DNA of 51,770 bases from assembly GCA_004802725.1 (NCBI GenBank), contig SGPM01000194.1, forward strand, positions 1 to 51,770, in the 5' to 3' direction. Shown piece by piece: positions 33,434 through 45,884 of this stretch. The number at the start of each line of letters is the position of its first letter. The first letter of the stretch is position 1. Origin of the DNA: Antrodiella citrinella (lineage: Eukaryota > Basidiomycota > Agaricomycetes > Polyporales > Steccherinaceae). A program made the translations under genes and the position numbers. Under the pieces are notes generated by a model that searched no databases, was not told the DNA's origin, and saw nothing but the letters and a program-made list of their open reading frames with translations.

Positions 33434-34403
33434 AAGATACTACTTCATGCCAGACAAGAGTATGATCACGTACATGCAACCCTTTGAAGCTTAGCAATGC
33501 CAGCGAGACCCAAGCCAGGTGAGGGCCGTCGCGTCACTCGCAGGTTTGTTCTTGACCTGTCCGCCTGAAGTACGTGTCAGAGAACTAGAATACTGATCAT
33601 GGTCTGAGCTGCCAACTCTGCTGAAGCTTGGAGTTTGAGACTTGCGGACGTACCGGTGAAAAGCCTTTGGAAAGCTTGATGGTTCAAACAGTAGAAGTGG
33701 GCGCTTGATTTTGGTCAATTTCTCTACTTCTGGGACCTGCAAATACCCTTCCACGACGCGTCCGCCTCTCTGATATTATTAAGAGCTGCCAGGGAGTTTT
33801 GATCCTCGCGAGTGAGATGCTATCAGGTTTATTCTTGACTGGAATGCGGGATTTGTGAAGTGAGCAGGGTAAGATTGCCGCCACACGTCCGGCAGGTCTT
33901 CACGGCATCCAAAGAAGTTGTTGTCTATGTCGACATTTCCACCGCTGTTCGTCGTGTGTTTTCACGTCGAAGTCGTTATCAAAGGTCGTTGGGTCGACGA
34001 AAAGGACGGTGAGAAAGCCGCGGCACGACCCGCGGCAGTAATTTCAAGCAATTGATGTGACTTTGCGCCGGGCCTGACACAGTGACCAACTGGCGTCCAC
34101 CGTTGCTGGAAACAGCGAGCACGACTCTCCTCCTCCTCCTGTATACCCAAATTCTCCCATCGTCGGAGTCTCGTATCTCTCTTTCCATCCCGTCGCTCTT
34201 TACCGTGCTTGTCCAGCAGACAGCACTTATATTTTATTCAGTGGCCCATCACGAAAGTGACCAGTGTCCTTCAGGCTGTACGCACAATTAGTCCCTTCGC
34301 CACCCGGTTTACAAAGCTGATACTTGAAGGTGACTGTCTCAGATATCCAGAGGCAAAGACCCTTCACGACCACATAGAACAGCTTCCGGGAAATCAGCCC
34401 GTA
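33434..34403. other. Intergenic, one short imperfect repeat
   Basis: No gene seen. CAGGTTTGTTCTTGACC at 33541 recurs as CAGGTTTATTCTTGACT at 33824, and on the minus strand both encode VKNKP, but the similarity does not extend. 34080-34400 is the CT-rich leader of the Ser-rich gene. Its frame stays open up to 34209, but the start at 34404 is preferred. Confidence 0.35.
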
Positions 34404-35606
34404 ATGTCTGCCACAGCTGATGTCGCAGAAATGCAGGACTCCACAACAGTCACTGCGTCTTCGTCTCTTGATTCATCTCCCTCTTCCTCTGAAGACTCCA
34501 TGGACCGTCTCCTACTTCCAGGCGGGAACGCAGTATCTTCCCAATCCTCTCGATCGTCGCTTACCGACTCGTCCACCTCGACCGACGCCTCCTCCTCCTC
34601 GGCGCCCACCATCCCCTCCATCCTGAAATCCTCCTCCGCGTTCTCACTCGCCTCGAGCTCGACCGTCACCATCTCCTTCGCCCCCCTCCCCGATCTTGCC
34701 CCGCGCAAGCGAAAATCGACCGTGCAGCTCGGCGTCGCCGCACGCTCCAACATGCTCCGGAGCCGCCGGATGTACCTTATCACGCAGGAGGAGACCCTAC
34801 GCATGCAGAACGAGGAGCAGGAGGGCATCTCGGTCTTGCCCCTCAACTCGCCGCCGCCGCTCATGGGCAGCCCGACGTCAGAGTCGTCGGTCATGTACGT
34901 CCATGGTGGCACGCGAGGTCCAAATATGGCGACGCCGGGTGGGTGGTCGAGCTCGTACTCTGATCAACTCCCGAAGGACCCGGGATTGGCGGAAGATGCG
35001 GTGGAGGATGCGTTCTTGGCACTGGGGAGGGCGTTCAAGGGAGCCGGGAGAACGTTGTGGCGGAAAATGAGCGTGTCGAAACTCCGGACTTCGGATGAGT
35101 TAGCGAGGGACAGGGCAGCAGAGAGCGAGAAGAGGTCAATAGCGGCACCAGGGAGTTATAGAGAGGACAAGACGAAGAAGCAAGGGAGCAAGGGTCGACG
35201 GAGTCCAAAAGGATGGTCCTCAGACGATATGACAGCTGTGCTAGCATCCGAAGAGGGCGGCCGAGACGTCTTGTCGCTTCGAGCCCTTCTGAACGAGTCT
35301 ATACGGCCGTCCGGGTCTCTGGATGCAGCGTTGGAAGCAGACGAAGAAGTCGCGGACATAGTTTTGTCGGATCCGAACGCGCCACACCCAAGCGAGCACA
35401 TAGACCTCCCAGGGCCATTGCCAGCCGATTTCCTGAACATCACGCAGCCTTCGGACGAGCCATGTCCACCCACTGCGTTGCCTGACCTCGCGGACGATAC
35501 GGACTCAGATACGTCGCATTCAACAACAGGTCAGTCTGACTTGCCTGCGACGCCGCCTACTGAGTTTGAGTCTGACAGTGATGTAGCAGACGACGACAAC
35601 GCGTGA
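34404..35606 (+). CDS. Ser-rich, largely disordered protein, unknown function
   Basis: A single exon of 400 codons from ATG 34404. The N-terminal 90 residues are almost all Ser/Thr/Asp (SSSLDSSPSSSEDSMDRLLL). Then follows the only part with conserved-looking sequence: PSILKSSSAFSL, VTISFAPLPDLAPRKRKSTV and ARSNMLRSRRMYLITQEE. A short amphipathic segment, EDAVEDAFLALGRAFKGAGRTLWRKM, could bind membrane or partner. The C terminus is acidic (DSDVADDDNA). The ILK...PRKRK block suggests a nuclear signal and a short linear motif. High third-position GC and a long frame without stops support coding. The frame extends 65 codons upstream without stops, so a longer N terminus is possible but looks like leader. 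The opposite-strand frame at 34394-34912 is a shadow. Confidence 0.75.
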   Translation: MSATADVAEMQDSTTVTASSSLDSSPSSSEDSMDRLLLPGGNAVSSQSSRSSLTDSSTSTDASSSSAPTIPSILKSSSAFSLASSSTVTISFAPLPDLAPRKRKSTVQLGVAARSNMLRSRRMYLITQEETLRMQNEEQEGISVLPLNSPPPLMGSPTSESSVMYVHGGTRGPNMATPGGWSSSYSDQLPKDPGLAEDAVEDAFLALGRAFKGAGRTLWRKMSVSKLRTSDELARDRAAESEKRSIAAPGSYREDKTKKQGSKGRRSPKGWSSDDMTAVLASEEGGRDVLSLRALLNESIRPSGSLDAALEADEEVADIVLSDPNAPHPSEHIDLPGPLPADFLNITQPSDEPCPPTALPDLADDTDSDTSHSTTGQSDLPATPPTEFESDSDVADDDNA

Positions 35607-36358
35607 AGAAGGAAGGTGTGGGTGCGTATTTTGCTGTTGGGTTTCGACCTGTTTATATATCCGTCATGCGACTTGCTGTGATCGTTCTGCTGCGTGTGTC
35701 ACCATGCATCACCGCTCCTTCGCGTTCCGCTGCGCACAATGTTTGGTTTCTTCTCTGTGTTCGTGTTACTTCTTTCTTCATTTGTTATTCGTTCTAGGTT
35801 AGTAGAGGAAACATACATACTATACATTTTGCATTCTCCTCAGACTTCATATCCCAACTTCGTTCTTTTATATATCACATTTCGAGGCTACTCACACACA
35901 CGCAGCTTCTCCCTTCTGTTTCCTTTTTCATACGTCACTTCTTTGGGGGTTTACTTCGTTCACTTGATTCACTTCTCTCCGTCTCATCATCCGTCGTCGC
36001 TTTCGAGCTTTAAGTCTCAATCGTAACTTTATTATGGCCTCTCGTCGAGTCTCTCTCAAGTATATTGCCAGGTATCATGCGCACATCCCTTCCATACTAG
36101 ACGTAGTACACAGACTATCCATACATTGGATCAAAAGGATTCACTATCTCCATCACGGTTCGCGTACATGGGTGTGAGCGTCCGGATTGGAGCGCTTACG
36201 GGATCTTCCGGGTGTTCGCGGAACGGGCGCGACGACTCGTTTCTTGCTACCACAACACTTCCAACTCATTCCTTTCCGTACGTCCTCTTCCTGACCCTCG
36301 TTTGAGATACGATTATTGAACATATACTTTGAACAGTTCACGAAAGAACTTTTATACT
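35607..36358. other. 3' flank of Ser-rich gene, promoter of ATP18
   Basis: T-rich 3' sequence to about 36050, then no gene until ATP18. A frame at 35694-36026 is a read through this pyrimidine-rich DNA. No TATA box stands out before 36359. Confidence 0.35.
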
Positions 36359-36737
36359 ATGGCTTTCCTCGGACTCCGCAAATGGCCCACGCCCGTACGC
36401 AACCTTCCCCAATTTTTCCAACGCTGAACCTCTTGCTGACTTTTCTCTTGCTTTCTTGCTCTTCTCGTGGTGGTTTGGATTGGTGTGATCTGGGTATTTG
36501 GTGTACAGGTCGCCAAGCCGATGTGGCCTTTCCTCGCAGCGTCCACGTTGACGTTCTACCTCGTCGCCAAGATGCAAGACGCCGGCGTCAAGTGTGAGTC
36601 TACCCTCCTACTCCCCTGCCCCGAAAAGAGCACTGGCTAAATTGTTTCCTGCATTTGTTTTTGTAGCGGAAGAGTGGAAGAACGACCCGAGGAACCCGTA
36701 CGCTGCTCAGATCGCGAAGGAGTCTGCTGCCCACTGA
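36359..36737 (+). CDS. ATP18: F1Fo ATP synthase subunit j (Atp18)
   Basis: Exons 36359-36394, 36509-36593 and 36667-36737 join to 63 residues, against 59 in yeast. It begins MAFLGLRKWPTPVAKPMWPF, which parallels yeast KRFPTPILKVYWPF. One transmembrane helix follows (LAASTLTFYLVAKM), then EEWKNDPRNPYA, matching the yeast EFINDPRNPRFA motif. Subunit j is a small inner-membrane protein of the Fo stator that helps hold ATP synthase dimers. It is too small for automatic ORF calling but unmistakable. It points toward RPN6, which comes from the other strand. Confidence 0.93.
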
Positions 36738-37055
36738 GCGTGCAACGTGTGGTATGACGGAGAGGAAGCAGGACGCGTTGTGTGTGGATGGTAGATGAGA
36801 GATGAATAGAGAGTTTCCACTTTGCCTTTCTTTCCTCGGAATCGAGTGGCTTGAAGGTGGGAATGGTTTGAGGGGCCGAAGTCGGGTCGTGTCGGTGTAC
36901 AATCACGGGCTCTGAATTCCCGATCCTTAAGAACGCGTACTCAGAACGCTAGAGCTCAGCGCTCGGTGCCAGGATTGCTTGTCCAGCAATCATCCGGAAA
37001 TGAAACAAAAATCAATTCAGTACTACTAGCAATACACAGCTCCCATCTACTACCA
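36738..37055. other. Convergent spacer between ATP18 and RPN6
   Basis: Both genes end here. No gene or repeat is seen. Confidence 0.4.
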
Positions 37056-38765
37056 CTACGCGATCTTCACCGACTACAGTCATTCAACCAAAGTCAGTCT
37101 TTCGTTCCAAAAAGAGAGGCATACATAATACACGCACCTTAGCGTACAGCGAGTCGACGACTTTGCCAATTTGCTCCAATGTTTGGATCGCAGCGCCGTA
37201 AGAGTTCTATGACACACCTCAGTTCTGTGCTTGGCATATAAGCCTGGTGGAGAAAGACTTACGTCGCTTTCTGGCTGGTCGAATATGAGCAGACACCCCC
37301 GTCCTTGATCCAGGACCCCGTGCAGGACGTGATCCAGAATCATTTGAGACAATTTCAACTCAACAGCTTGCCTCCCCTGCCCCACCTGCTGCGCAACATA
37401 CTCAATATCCACCGTCGAGTACGGCTCGACGATCCTCAGTAGGTTCTGCTCCAGCAGGGTGTCGTACAACGCCGATAGGTGCGTGCGGATCGTCGGGTCA
37501 GAGGACAGTTCTTTCTGGTAGTCTTTCAGCGCCTTCTCAAAATCGGCGAGGTTGCGGTTTTGGTGCGCACGCGCAACGACGCGCATGGACTCTACGTCGG
37601 GGAGCTGAGCGTACTTTGTGGCGAGCTTTACGGAGAGGAGGGCTGTTACGTCTTCTGGCTGTTGAGTGGAGCGTCCATGTCAATCGACAGGGATGGTACG
37701 GCGAATGTAGCAGTACACACCAGGTTAAGCATGATCTTGCAGAGTAGCATATACTTCAACGCGCCCAAAGCAGTCGGGTCGTCCTGTGCGTTCAAGCTCT
37801 CAAATGTCTCAAAGAAATACGAGTACGCCGTCGTGTAATCTTTATCCTCGGCATGCAGAATACCACTCTGCAAGTCCAGCTGTGCTTGCAGGTGAGGTGG
37901 GCAGTAGATCGAGTTGGCAGCGGTTCGCGCAGAGGTAAGGGCTGCTTTGGCTTTGGAGAGGTTACCTGTGCCACGGTAGACGCGCGATTCGAGTAGGTGA
38001 ACCTCGGTGAGGATCATCTTGTCGTCGAGGCGTTTGAGTTCGGTGAGGAGAGTGTCGATCAGAGCGAGGGCCGGTTTGTATTGGAGGCTCTCTAGTTGGC
38101 TGGATGGATTTTTCAAGGTGAGCAAAAGGGTCGGGTTGTTGAGTGAATGGTATAACGTACAGCCCGACCAGTCTGGTTTCCAGACTGTGTTTCAAGAATA
38201 TCCGCTTCTCCTGCTTTGCCCATAAGATGTTATCCTGCAATACTTCGATCTGTGCTTGGTTGCTATTCGGAATGGGTGTGAAGAAGTCGAGGAGTGTCCG
38301 GACTGACGTAGATCACGGGTGAGTACACATGTTCATAGGAAGGGGTGTAGAACAACGCACTGAGTTTCGCCGTCTTTGCCTTAGCAGTGGACGAGACGAA
38401 TGATCGTGACAATGTAATGACTTCAGCAACACCCTTTGCATTCCTGTTCGTGTTTCGGAAAGATTCTGTCAGTCGAAGGTCGTATGGACCAGCGTACAAG
38501 GACATACTTCTGATCCCGGTACAACTCGCCCAAGCTCACAAGGGCGGTTTCCTGGTGCCGGAGAGCCTGATCCTTCTCGGAGGTAGATGCATCTGCCGCA
38601 ATTGTTGTCTCTAGAGTAATAACCCGACTATCAGCTATGTGTATATTTTGGTTGTGCGCATCCGAGATGCGTACCAAGGACTTGCTTGTAGAGCGCCTCG
38701 GTCTTTGTAGGATTTGACGAGCGGAGGGTGGATGCCTCCTGGAGGAGCTCGTCGACGGATGGCAT
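37056..38765 (-). CDS. RPN6: 26S proteasome lid subunit Rpn6 (PSMD11)
   Basis: Eight exons (38765-38675, 38610-38508, 38443-38361, 38302-38161, 38099-37721, 37658-37263, 37206-37138, 37073-37056) give 426 residues; the human protein has 422. Landmarks in order: [53 protein letters not shown], the highly conserved [18 protein letters not shown] and [11 protein letters not shown]...[14 protein letters not shown], and the PCI domain [14 protein letters not shown]...[16 protein letters not shown]...KLSQMILD...GVLDQG. It ends [13 protein letters not shown]. The N-terminal helical solenoid clamps the lid to the ATPase ring, and the PCI part joins the lid horseshoe. The final exon is only 18 bases. 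It is divergently transcribed from RPN7 across 199 bases. Confidence 0.96.
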
Positions 38766-38964
38766 TGGTCACAACGACAAAGACAAGGGTGCTGGAGGAC
38801 GTGGAGGACGATGAGGAGGTAGTCGCAGACGACGTTGAAGAGAGCGAGTGTAACGCGACGGTGACGCGTCTCGTGGGAACCTGAAGCTGACGCGTCGCGT
38901 GCGTCTCCTTCATGACTTTCCGACTTTCTGAATCTCATAACTTGTCTCTGCATCCACTCTCGAA
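38766..38964. promoter_or_regulatory. Bidirectional RPN6-RPN7 promoter with duplicated TGACGCGTC
   Basis: Only 199 bases separate the two start codons, so one region must serve both proteasome lid genes. The 9-mer TGACGCGTC occurs twice in the same direction, at 38862-38870 and 38888-38896, 26 bases apart. Its core ACGCGT is palindromic and could work both ways. The ascomycete proteasome element GGTGGCAAA (PACE, bound by Rpn4) is absent on both strands. The RPN6 side is GA/CT-biased, and the RPN7 leader is CT-rich. Function of the 9-mer is inferred from position and repetition only. Confidence 0.6.
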
Positions 38965-40448
38965 ATGTCGGAAGATATCGTCCTGCCGTATCCCAACCTC
39001 GAGCTCGCACAGTTCTATTTCATCCTTTCATCGCCGACATTGTCCCATCTACACGAGAATGCACGCACGGAACTGCTCAAAGGCATTCAAGCCGACCGTA
39101 TGTTCCTTTCCCCGTCGCAAACGATGCAGTTGATTCACAATACATTCACAGAAATGTCAGCATACTACCGAATAGTCACCAGCACCGGTGCATTGACCCT
39201 CGACCCGGCGATCTTAGAATCCATGGAGAAGGCCAACGCGGAGGAACTCGCCAAGTTCGCCGAACGACTGGCGGAGGCGGAGAAGACGGAGGGCGAGAGT
39301 GATATTGCCGACGCGTTGAGAGCGAAGGCGAGTTACCTGACCAGGACTGGCGAGAAGGTACGTTTCGCGCCATATGAGCGCGAACGAATTCTCAGCTTGA
39401 TGCCTTGTGCAGGAGAAAGCTGTGGAGGCGCAGAAGGTCGCTCTGGAGAAGACGTCGGGGCTTGGTCAGAGGATAGACATCACACTTACGCTCATTCGCA
39501 TTGGTCTGTTCTTCGGAGACCAGGACATCATCTCGACGTACCTTGCAAAGGCAGAATCGTGAGTCCGCTGAAGTTCTCGTTCCTTGCATATACTTACCTA
39601 TACACAGATTGGTCGACGAAGGAGGAGACTGGGACAGGCGTAACCGTCTCAAAGTCTACCGTGGCCTCCACTTGCTTTCTATCCGTCAATTCAAGACCGC
39701 GAGCGAGCTGCTCTTGGACGCACTTTCCACCTTCACCGCGACGGAACTGCTGACCTACAATGATTTTGTGGCCCTCACAACAATCTCCAATGCATTAACG
39801 TTGAAACGTGTTGATCTGAAGAAAAAGGTGCGTAAGACTTCTGGGGTGCTCTGACTCGAGTCTGACGGCGTGTGCAGCTCATCGGTGCACCGGAAGTGAA
39901 CTCGGTTCTCCCTGAGATGCCACTTCTTGCTGACCTTATCCACAACCTCTACGAGTCACATTACGACAAGTTCTTCATCGCACTCGGTGGGTCTCTTCTT
40001 GATACGTTCACCATACTTGATTTTTACCCCTGCTTGTGATTGTAGCCACCCTGGAACAAACATTCCTCCTCCCTTCCCGCATTCTCTCGCAACATACACG
40101 CTACTATGTGCGGGAGATGCGCATCATCGCATACAGCCAACTCCTCGAATCATACCGTAGCTTGACCCTGGACAGTCTCGCACGGTCATTCGGTGTCAGC
40201 ATCGACTTTGTCGACACGTAAGTCTCACACTGAGGTCAACTCCCAACCATTTTGCTGACTCATTTCCTTTTTCCAGCGAACTCTCGCGATTCATCGCTTC
40301 TGGACGGTTACATTGCACGATTGACAAAGTCCGCGGGATCGTAGAGACGAACCGGCCTGCGCTGAAGAACGCGCAGTATGATACGGTCGTCAGGCAGGGA
40401 GACTTACTACTGAACTCGGTGCAGAGATTGAGTAAAGTGTTGCATTGA
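38965..40448 (+). CDS. RPN7: 26S proteasome lid subunit Rpn7 (PSMD6)
   Basis: Six exons (38965-39357, 39413-39558, 39608-39827, 39878-39986, 40046-40217, 40277-40448) give 403 residues; the human protein has 389. It opens [19 protein letters not shown]. The middle has [19 protein letters not shown] and [19 protein letters not shown]. The PCI domain is nearly identical to animals: [34 protein letters not shown], then [25 protein letters not shown] and [14 protein letters not shown]. Rpn7 sits next to Rpn6 and Rpn3 in the lid and is needed for lid assembly. The start is fixed by the conserved N terminus just after the shared promoter. COX16 converges on its 3' end 294 bases away. Confidence 0.96.
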
Positions 40449-40741
40449 GAAGTGTATTGGGCTCTAGCATGTAGATTAACTCGTTCTTTTCCTCTCTTGC
40501 AATTGTTTCGTTTTGCGTGCACTCGTTGGTTGAAACGCTACAACAAAACTGCACACACCTCTGCGGCACCATGACCAAGTCTGACTCCGTATGAGGACGC
40601 TCGCTCTATCACATGCTACACGCCTCCATTCTCATAACACGGCATGGATCGTGGTCGTAGGGCGGCCGCTTCTGAGGATGGATCATGGCGACAGAGCTGG
40701 GTTGTCCTATCGAGCCATTACTGAACGACATGATCTGCTGC

Positions 40742-41229
40742 CTATTGCTTGGGCTGGGGCGGTTCCAGAGGAGGCTGCGGTTCCGGTGGGGGTACACCCC
40801 ATTCCGGAAGACCTTTCGGACGCGGGATACGCTTGGAGTCCCATTCGTCTTCTTGTGCCGAGCTCAGTTTCTATGCAAACCGCAGATAATAAGGGTTAGG
40901 AACAGGGTTTCTACGAAGACGTGGTGGACGCACGAAGTATTCCTCCCGAATGTCGAACTTCCGTTTCTTCTTCAGCGACAATTCGTCGTCTGATGATATC
41001 TGTATAGACCATTGAGTCAAGTTACGGGTATAAGTTACAGCATACAGCAGAGACGTACGCCATGGACTTTCTGGTCTTGCAAATCGTACCGGGTCTGAGT
41101 GAAAGTTTGGAGACCGTAGCTGGCACCGACCATGATTAGGAGAAATGGTACGCCAAAGTAGGTGGGGTGTCTGCGGAATACGCGGTGAACGGGTTTGGGA
41201 TTGAGCGGGTTGGATTGGAACGTCGGCAT
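40742..41229 (-). CDS. COX16: Cytochrome c oxidase assembly protein Cox16
   Basis: Three exons (41229-41059, 40999-40934, 40870-40742) give 121 residues. After MPTFQSNPLNPKPVHRVFRR a single membrane helix (YFGVPFLLIMVGASYGL) leads to the family signature FTQTRYDLQDQKV, then LSLKKKRKFDIREEYFKLSS and EDEWDSKRIPRPKG, and a Pro-rich tail. Cox16 is a mitochondrial inner-membrane protein that helps build the Cox1/Cox2 module of complex IV. All splice phases are zero, and each exon is an exact multiple of three. It is transcribed away from ADE12; a decayed F-box copy now lies between the two. Confidence 0.93.
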
Positions 41230-41270
41230 TGTTGGCTACGGCGTTGGTGTCGACGACGACCTCAGTGACA

Positions 41271-41332
41271 GACAAGGAAGCGAAGACGACGGCGGGATGG
41301 CGCGGAACGGTTCGGGCCGAGCTAAGCGTGAC
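41271..41332. repeat. Left copy of a direct repeat flanking an F-box remnant
   Basis: GACAAGG...ACGGCGGGAT...TTCGGGCCGAGCT..GTGACT at 41271-41332 matches 43201-43252 in the same orientation, with one 8-base and a few smaller indels. The longest shared blocks are ACGGCGGGAT and TTCGGGCCGAGCT. It lies 42-103 bases before the COX16 start codon. Confidence 0.6.
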
Positions 41333-41704
41333 TGAGGTTACATCCTTATAAATACTCTCTCAGCTCACCCTCGTTATACCTGCTACAATATTAATGACTT
41401 CTGTCATATGAGGGAGCACGGACCACACTGACGATGTGTCGCTATGATCATAAGAATAAACATTCTAAGGCAACAACGCCGTCCAAACGTCCCAGTTCAT
41501 CATGTCATTCATGATTCATGGGATACTACCACTCCAAGTCTTGTAGTTGGGATCGGATTTGATCGGTGTAGAAGGTTACGACGTAGGATTATAATATGAA
41601 GACAACAAATGAAAGGCAAGAAGAGACCACGGGTCAACCAAAACTTGCCCGGACTTTTACGACTCTGAAAAGGAAGTACATAAGCCTGAGGACAACGCTG
41701 CTGA
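41333..41704. other. COX16 upstream side and F-box 3' flank
   Basis: No gene. TATAAATA occurs at 41347-41354 on the plus strand (TATTTATA on the minus), about 118 bases before the COX16 start. The rest has no recognised structure. Confidence 0.3.
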
Positions 41705-42962
41705 GGGTGCGACAAACCAATTTCAATGGTGAGCATCTTCTTAATAAGTAGTCGCGGAAACCCCTCTTTCACTCGCGCGATGTCGCGAGACAATGCGGCA
41801 TTGTAATATTCCAAAACCGGATCGGGTGACTTGCCGCCTGACCATCGTTCGGGAAATTTCATCACAACAACGGAGAGGTTGTTTCGCGAGTCCAGGGTCT
41901 TGTCCACGGCTTCCCAATCCACGGCCGAAAAATACGGGCACCGAGCAGGGTAGGAGTCATTGGCAGAGTAGTACATGACTTCAATGATGAAATGAGACAA
42001 AGTCGGGGGAAGTTTCGAAACAAAAAACTCTGAAAGGAACGACGTAATCTTCAGCCCTCTTCCCATGTAAACTTGAAGGTATAATTTTGATAAAGCCTCG
42101 CAAAAAGACAAACCATCCCATGCCTATCAACAGAAGAAACTCACTAAGTCAGTATCATGATCAAGAACGAAAACAGTATAAGCACCTTATCCAGACTCGT
42201 CGTACCTACTTCCAATCCCAGTTTGAGGTAAGTGATGGTACGCCCGACTGAGCGAAGAAGTGTGAGGTCGACACCATCCACCGCGTTGTAGAACTCCAAT
42301 TTCTACAACGACGCCAGATTTTTCGACATGCCGAGGATAGGGGCAAAGTTCCCGTGGGTGATTGAGACATCATATGACCAGAATTCCATCGATTCGATGC
42401 AGACGGAGCTCGAGATGAGTGTTTGTCGTCCCGAGGGTTCTCGTGATCCACGGCGAAAAAATCCAGGAGACGCAGAGTGCGGAGCGATCCAAAGAGATTC
42501 AACACCTCAACAAGGCTCCCTCCCCGAAGATATGTGGGGTTTTGTATTGGAAGATCGTCTCGATTATAAATACTGACGCTTATGAACGAGAGACACCGTA
42601 GGTTCCTTGGAAATGACCATCCGCTCCCGTAATTGGTGCAGCGGGATTTCGTCCAGCGAGAGTACTTCCAGTGCGTGCAACTGATTCAGGATAGAATCCA
42701 GCTCGGCCGCGTCAAGTACTTCGTCTCTACCGACCTCAAGTTCTCTGATGAATTGGGACAGAGTTGGGCGTGAACGAAGGAGAAACCTGCAAAATAGTGT
42801 GATAGACCGGTACCAGCCTGAGATACGGTTGAGATAGGTTTACTAACCATGACCGCTCGAAAAAGCTGAATAGTCAAGTGCAAGTCGCTACCGCGTCCTT
42901 CTTGTCTGAGTCCAAGTTGTGATTATGAGCTCTCGAGGCAAACCTATCGCTGACTTGACATC
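41705..42962 (-). pseudogene. F-box family pseudogene between COX16 and ADE12
   Basis: The F-box opens IGLPRELI at about 42940, then breaks: the continuation LDSDKKDAVATCT is in another frame and ends in TGA, where the family has LATCALLSR. Body pieces follow in shifting frames: LLRSRPTLSQFIRELEVG...ELDSILNQLHALEVLSLDE, a stop, then GSLVEVLNLFGSLRTLRLLD. The C-terminal exon is better kept: PPTLSHFIIEV, YFSAVDWEAVDKTLDSRNNLSVVVMKF and LSRDIARVKEGFPRLLIKK. At least three frameshifts and two stops are visible. It separates two divergent housekeeping genes and is flanked by the 41271/43201 direct repeat. Confidence 0.8.
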
Positions 42963-43356
42963 TTGAGCTAGATAATGAGACATCACGATGAACCAGTTGT
43001 AAGTTCAAGCCTTCAACGATCCGACGACGTTGAGCTCCGTCACGCTGAACGGCAATTGCCGAGCCCGACTCTTAGCTCTGGTCCTCAGTCACCTTTGTCA
43101 GAAGGGTATGTGAGCGTGGGGAGCTATGTACGGTGTGAAAAGTCGAGGTTTCGTGTCTCAAGAACCGTGACGTCGCTGGCTCGGGGTCACTGTGGACGAC
43201 GACAAGGCCGACGGCGGGATCGTGCGGGATAGTTCGGGCCGAGCTGTGACTCGAAAGAGGAACCCGAGCAGAGTGGTCCTGACGCATCACTTATCAGATC
43301 TCCTCACCGACAAACACAGCGACCGTCGGCTTCGCTCTCGCGGTGAACTCGCGACC
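42963..43356. other. ADE12 upstream region
   Basis: No gene; the plus frame at 42975-43232 is not coding-like. It contains the right direct repeat (43201-43252). No TATA box is evident before the ATG at 43357. Confidence 0.35.
43201..43252. repeat. Right copy of the direct repeat flanking an F-box remnant
   Basis: Partner of 41271-41332, in the same orientation, 105-156 bases before the ADE12 start. The shared blocks are GACAAGG, ACGGCGGGAT and GTTCGGGCCGAGCT. Confidence 0.6.
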
Positions 43357-45066
<1,710 letters not shown>

Positions 45067-45415
45067 GATTATATAGACGGAAAAGAAGGAAAGAAAGAAG
45101 GAAGTAGTAAGGTAAAGTAATTGTGTCTGTACGCTAATATCGTTATCATGACCTCAATTATGTAAAGGACTCTTGTGGCGGATCGTTGTTTCTGTTGAGA
45201 TAGCAAACGTGAATGGACATAAGTGTTGAACGTTGAACATTGAACGGCGTGGTAAAGTAACGGACAAGACAGACATGCAAAAAATGGGGATGACAATGCG
45301 GCAAAGGCGGGGTGTAGTATACTGGACAACTTCGGTCATTCTTCCGGGCCACATAACTCTGCAAACGAATTTTATGAATTTCGAAGCAGAAAAGGCGAGA
45401 TTGGCATACCGACAG
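45067..45415. other. ADE12 3' flank
   Basis: The A/G-rich stretch at 45075-45120 is probably untranslated sequence. Minus-strand frames through 45158-45501 are not family-like. No gene. Confidence 0.35.
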
Positions 45416-45827
45416 TTAGTATCTTCTGCTTTGCAATCGCTGGAGTTTCTCTTTCGCCAACGCAACGTCCCACTGAATTGCAGCCTTCCAGGATTCCTCA
45501 TTATCGCGGGGGGGGGGGTGATGGAAATGTCTAGTGAACTGCACTGTGACGTTAATAATTTGGGCGCGCGAGGACAGTCGCTCGTATACCCACGGCCGAG
45601 ACGTACGAGACGTGTCGGGTGGAGTGGTAGATGCCTTCAACGGTGAAGCGAGACACAGTCTGAGGGAGATGTGTGATTACAGACCTAAGATAGGTCCGAA
45701 CCGTCGCAGGTGCGTCCTCATCGTGATGACTATCCATTGCAAGTTGGATGTGCAGATTTAGCAACGCGGTGCAATACGATAAAGCGTCCCATCCCAGGTG
45801 TCGGTCAGAGTACCGTTTACAAAACAC
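45416..45827 (-). pseudogene. Orphan C-terminal exon of an F-box family member
   Basis: It carries the family's C-terminal block without any F-box or LRR body. LGWDALSYCTALLNLHIQL and LPQTVSRFTVEGIYHS continue after a frameshift as LSSRAQIINVTVQF and WDVALAKEKLQRLQSRRY, which matches LAKKQLRRLQAKK of the intact copy. A run of 11 G at 45508-45518 lies within the frame and is prone to slippage or miscalling. It is immediately downstream of the pseudogene at 45885-47025, so it is either a separate truncated duplicate or a second C-terminal exon in tandem. Confidence 0.65.
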
Positions 45828-45884
45828 GAGAAAGAAGCACGCACCTCGGTCCCTCGGGAGAGCGGATCTACTTCCAGTTGAAGA

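Noticed and set aside
33541..33840. Repeat CAGGTTT(G/A)TTCTTGAC at 33541 and 33824
   Set aside because: Similarity is limited to about 17 bases and does not extend; it could be chance.
34394..34912. 172-codon minus-strand frame opposite the Ser-rich gene
   Set aside because: It is the mirror of Ser/Thr codons in the plus-strand gene and is Glu/Ser-rich for that reason. The plus frame is longer and closes properly.
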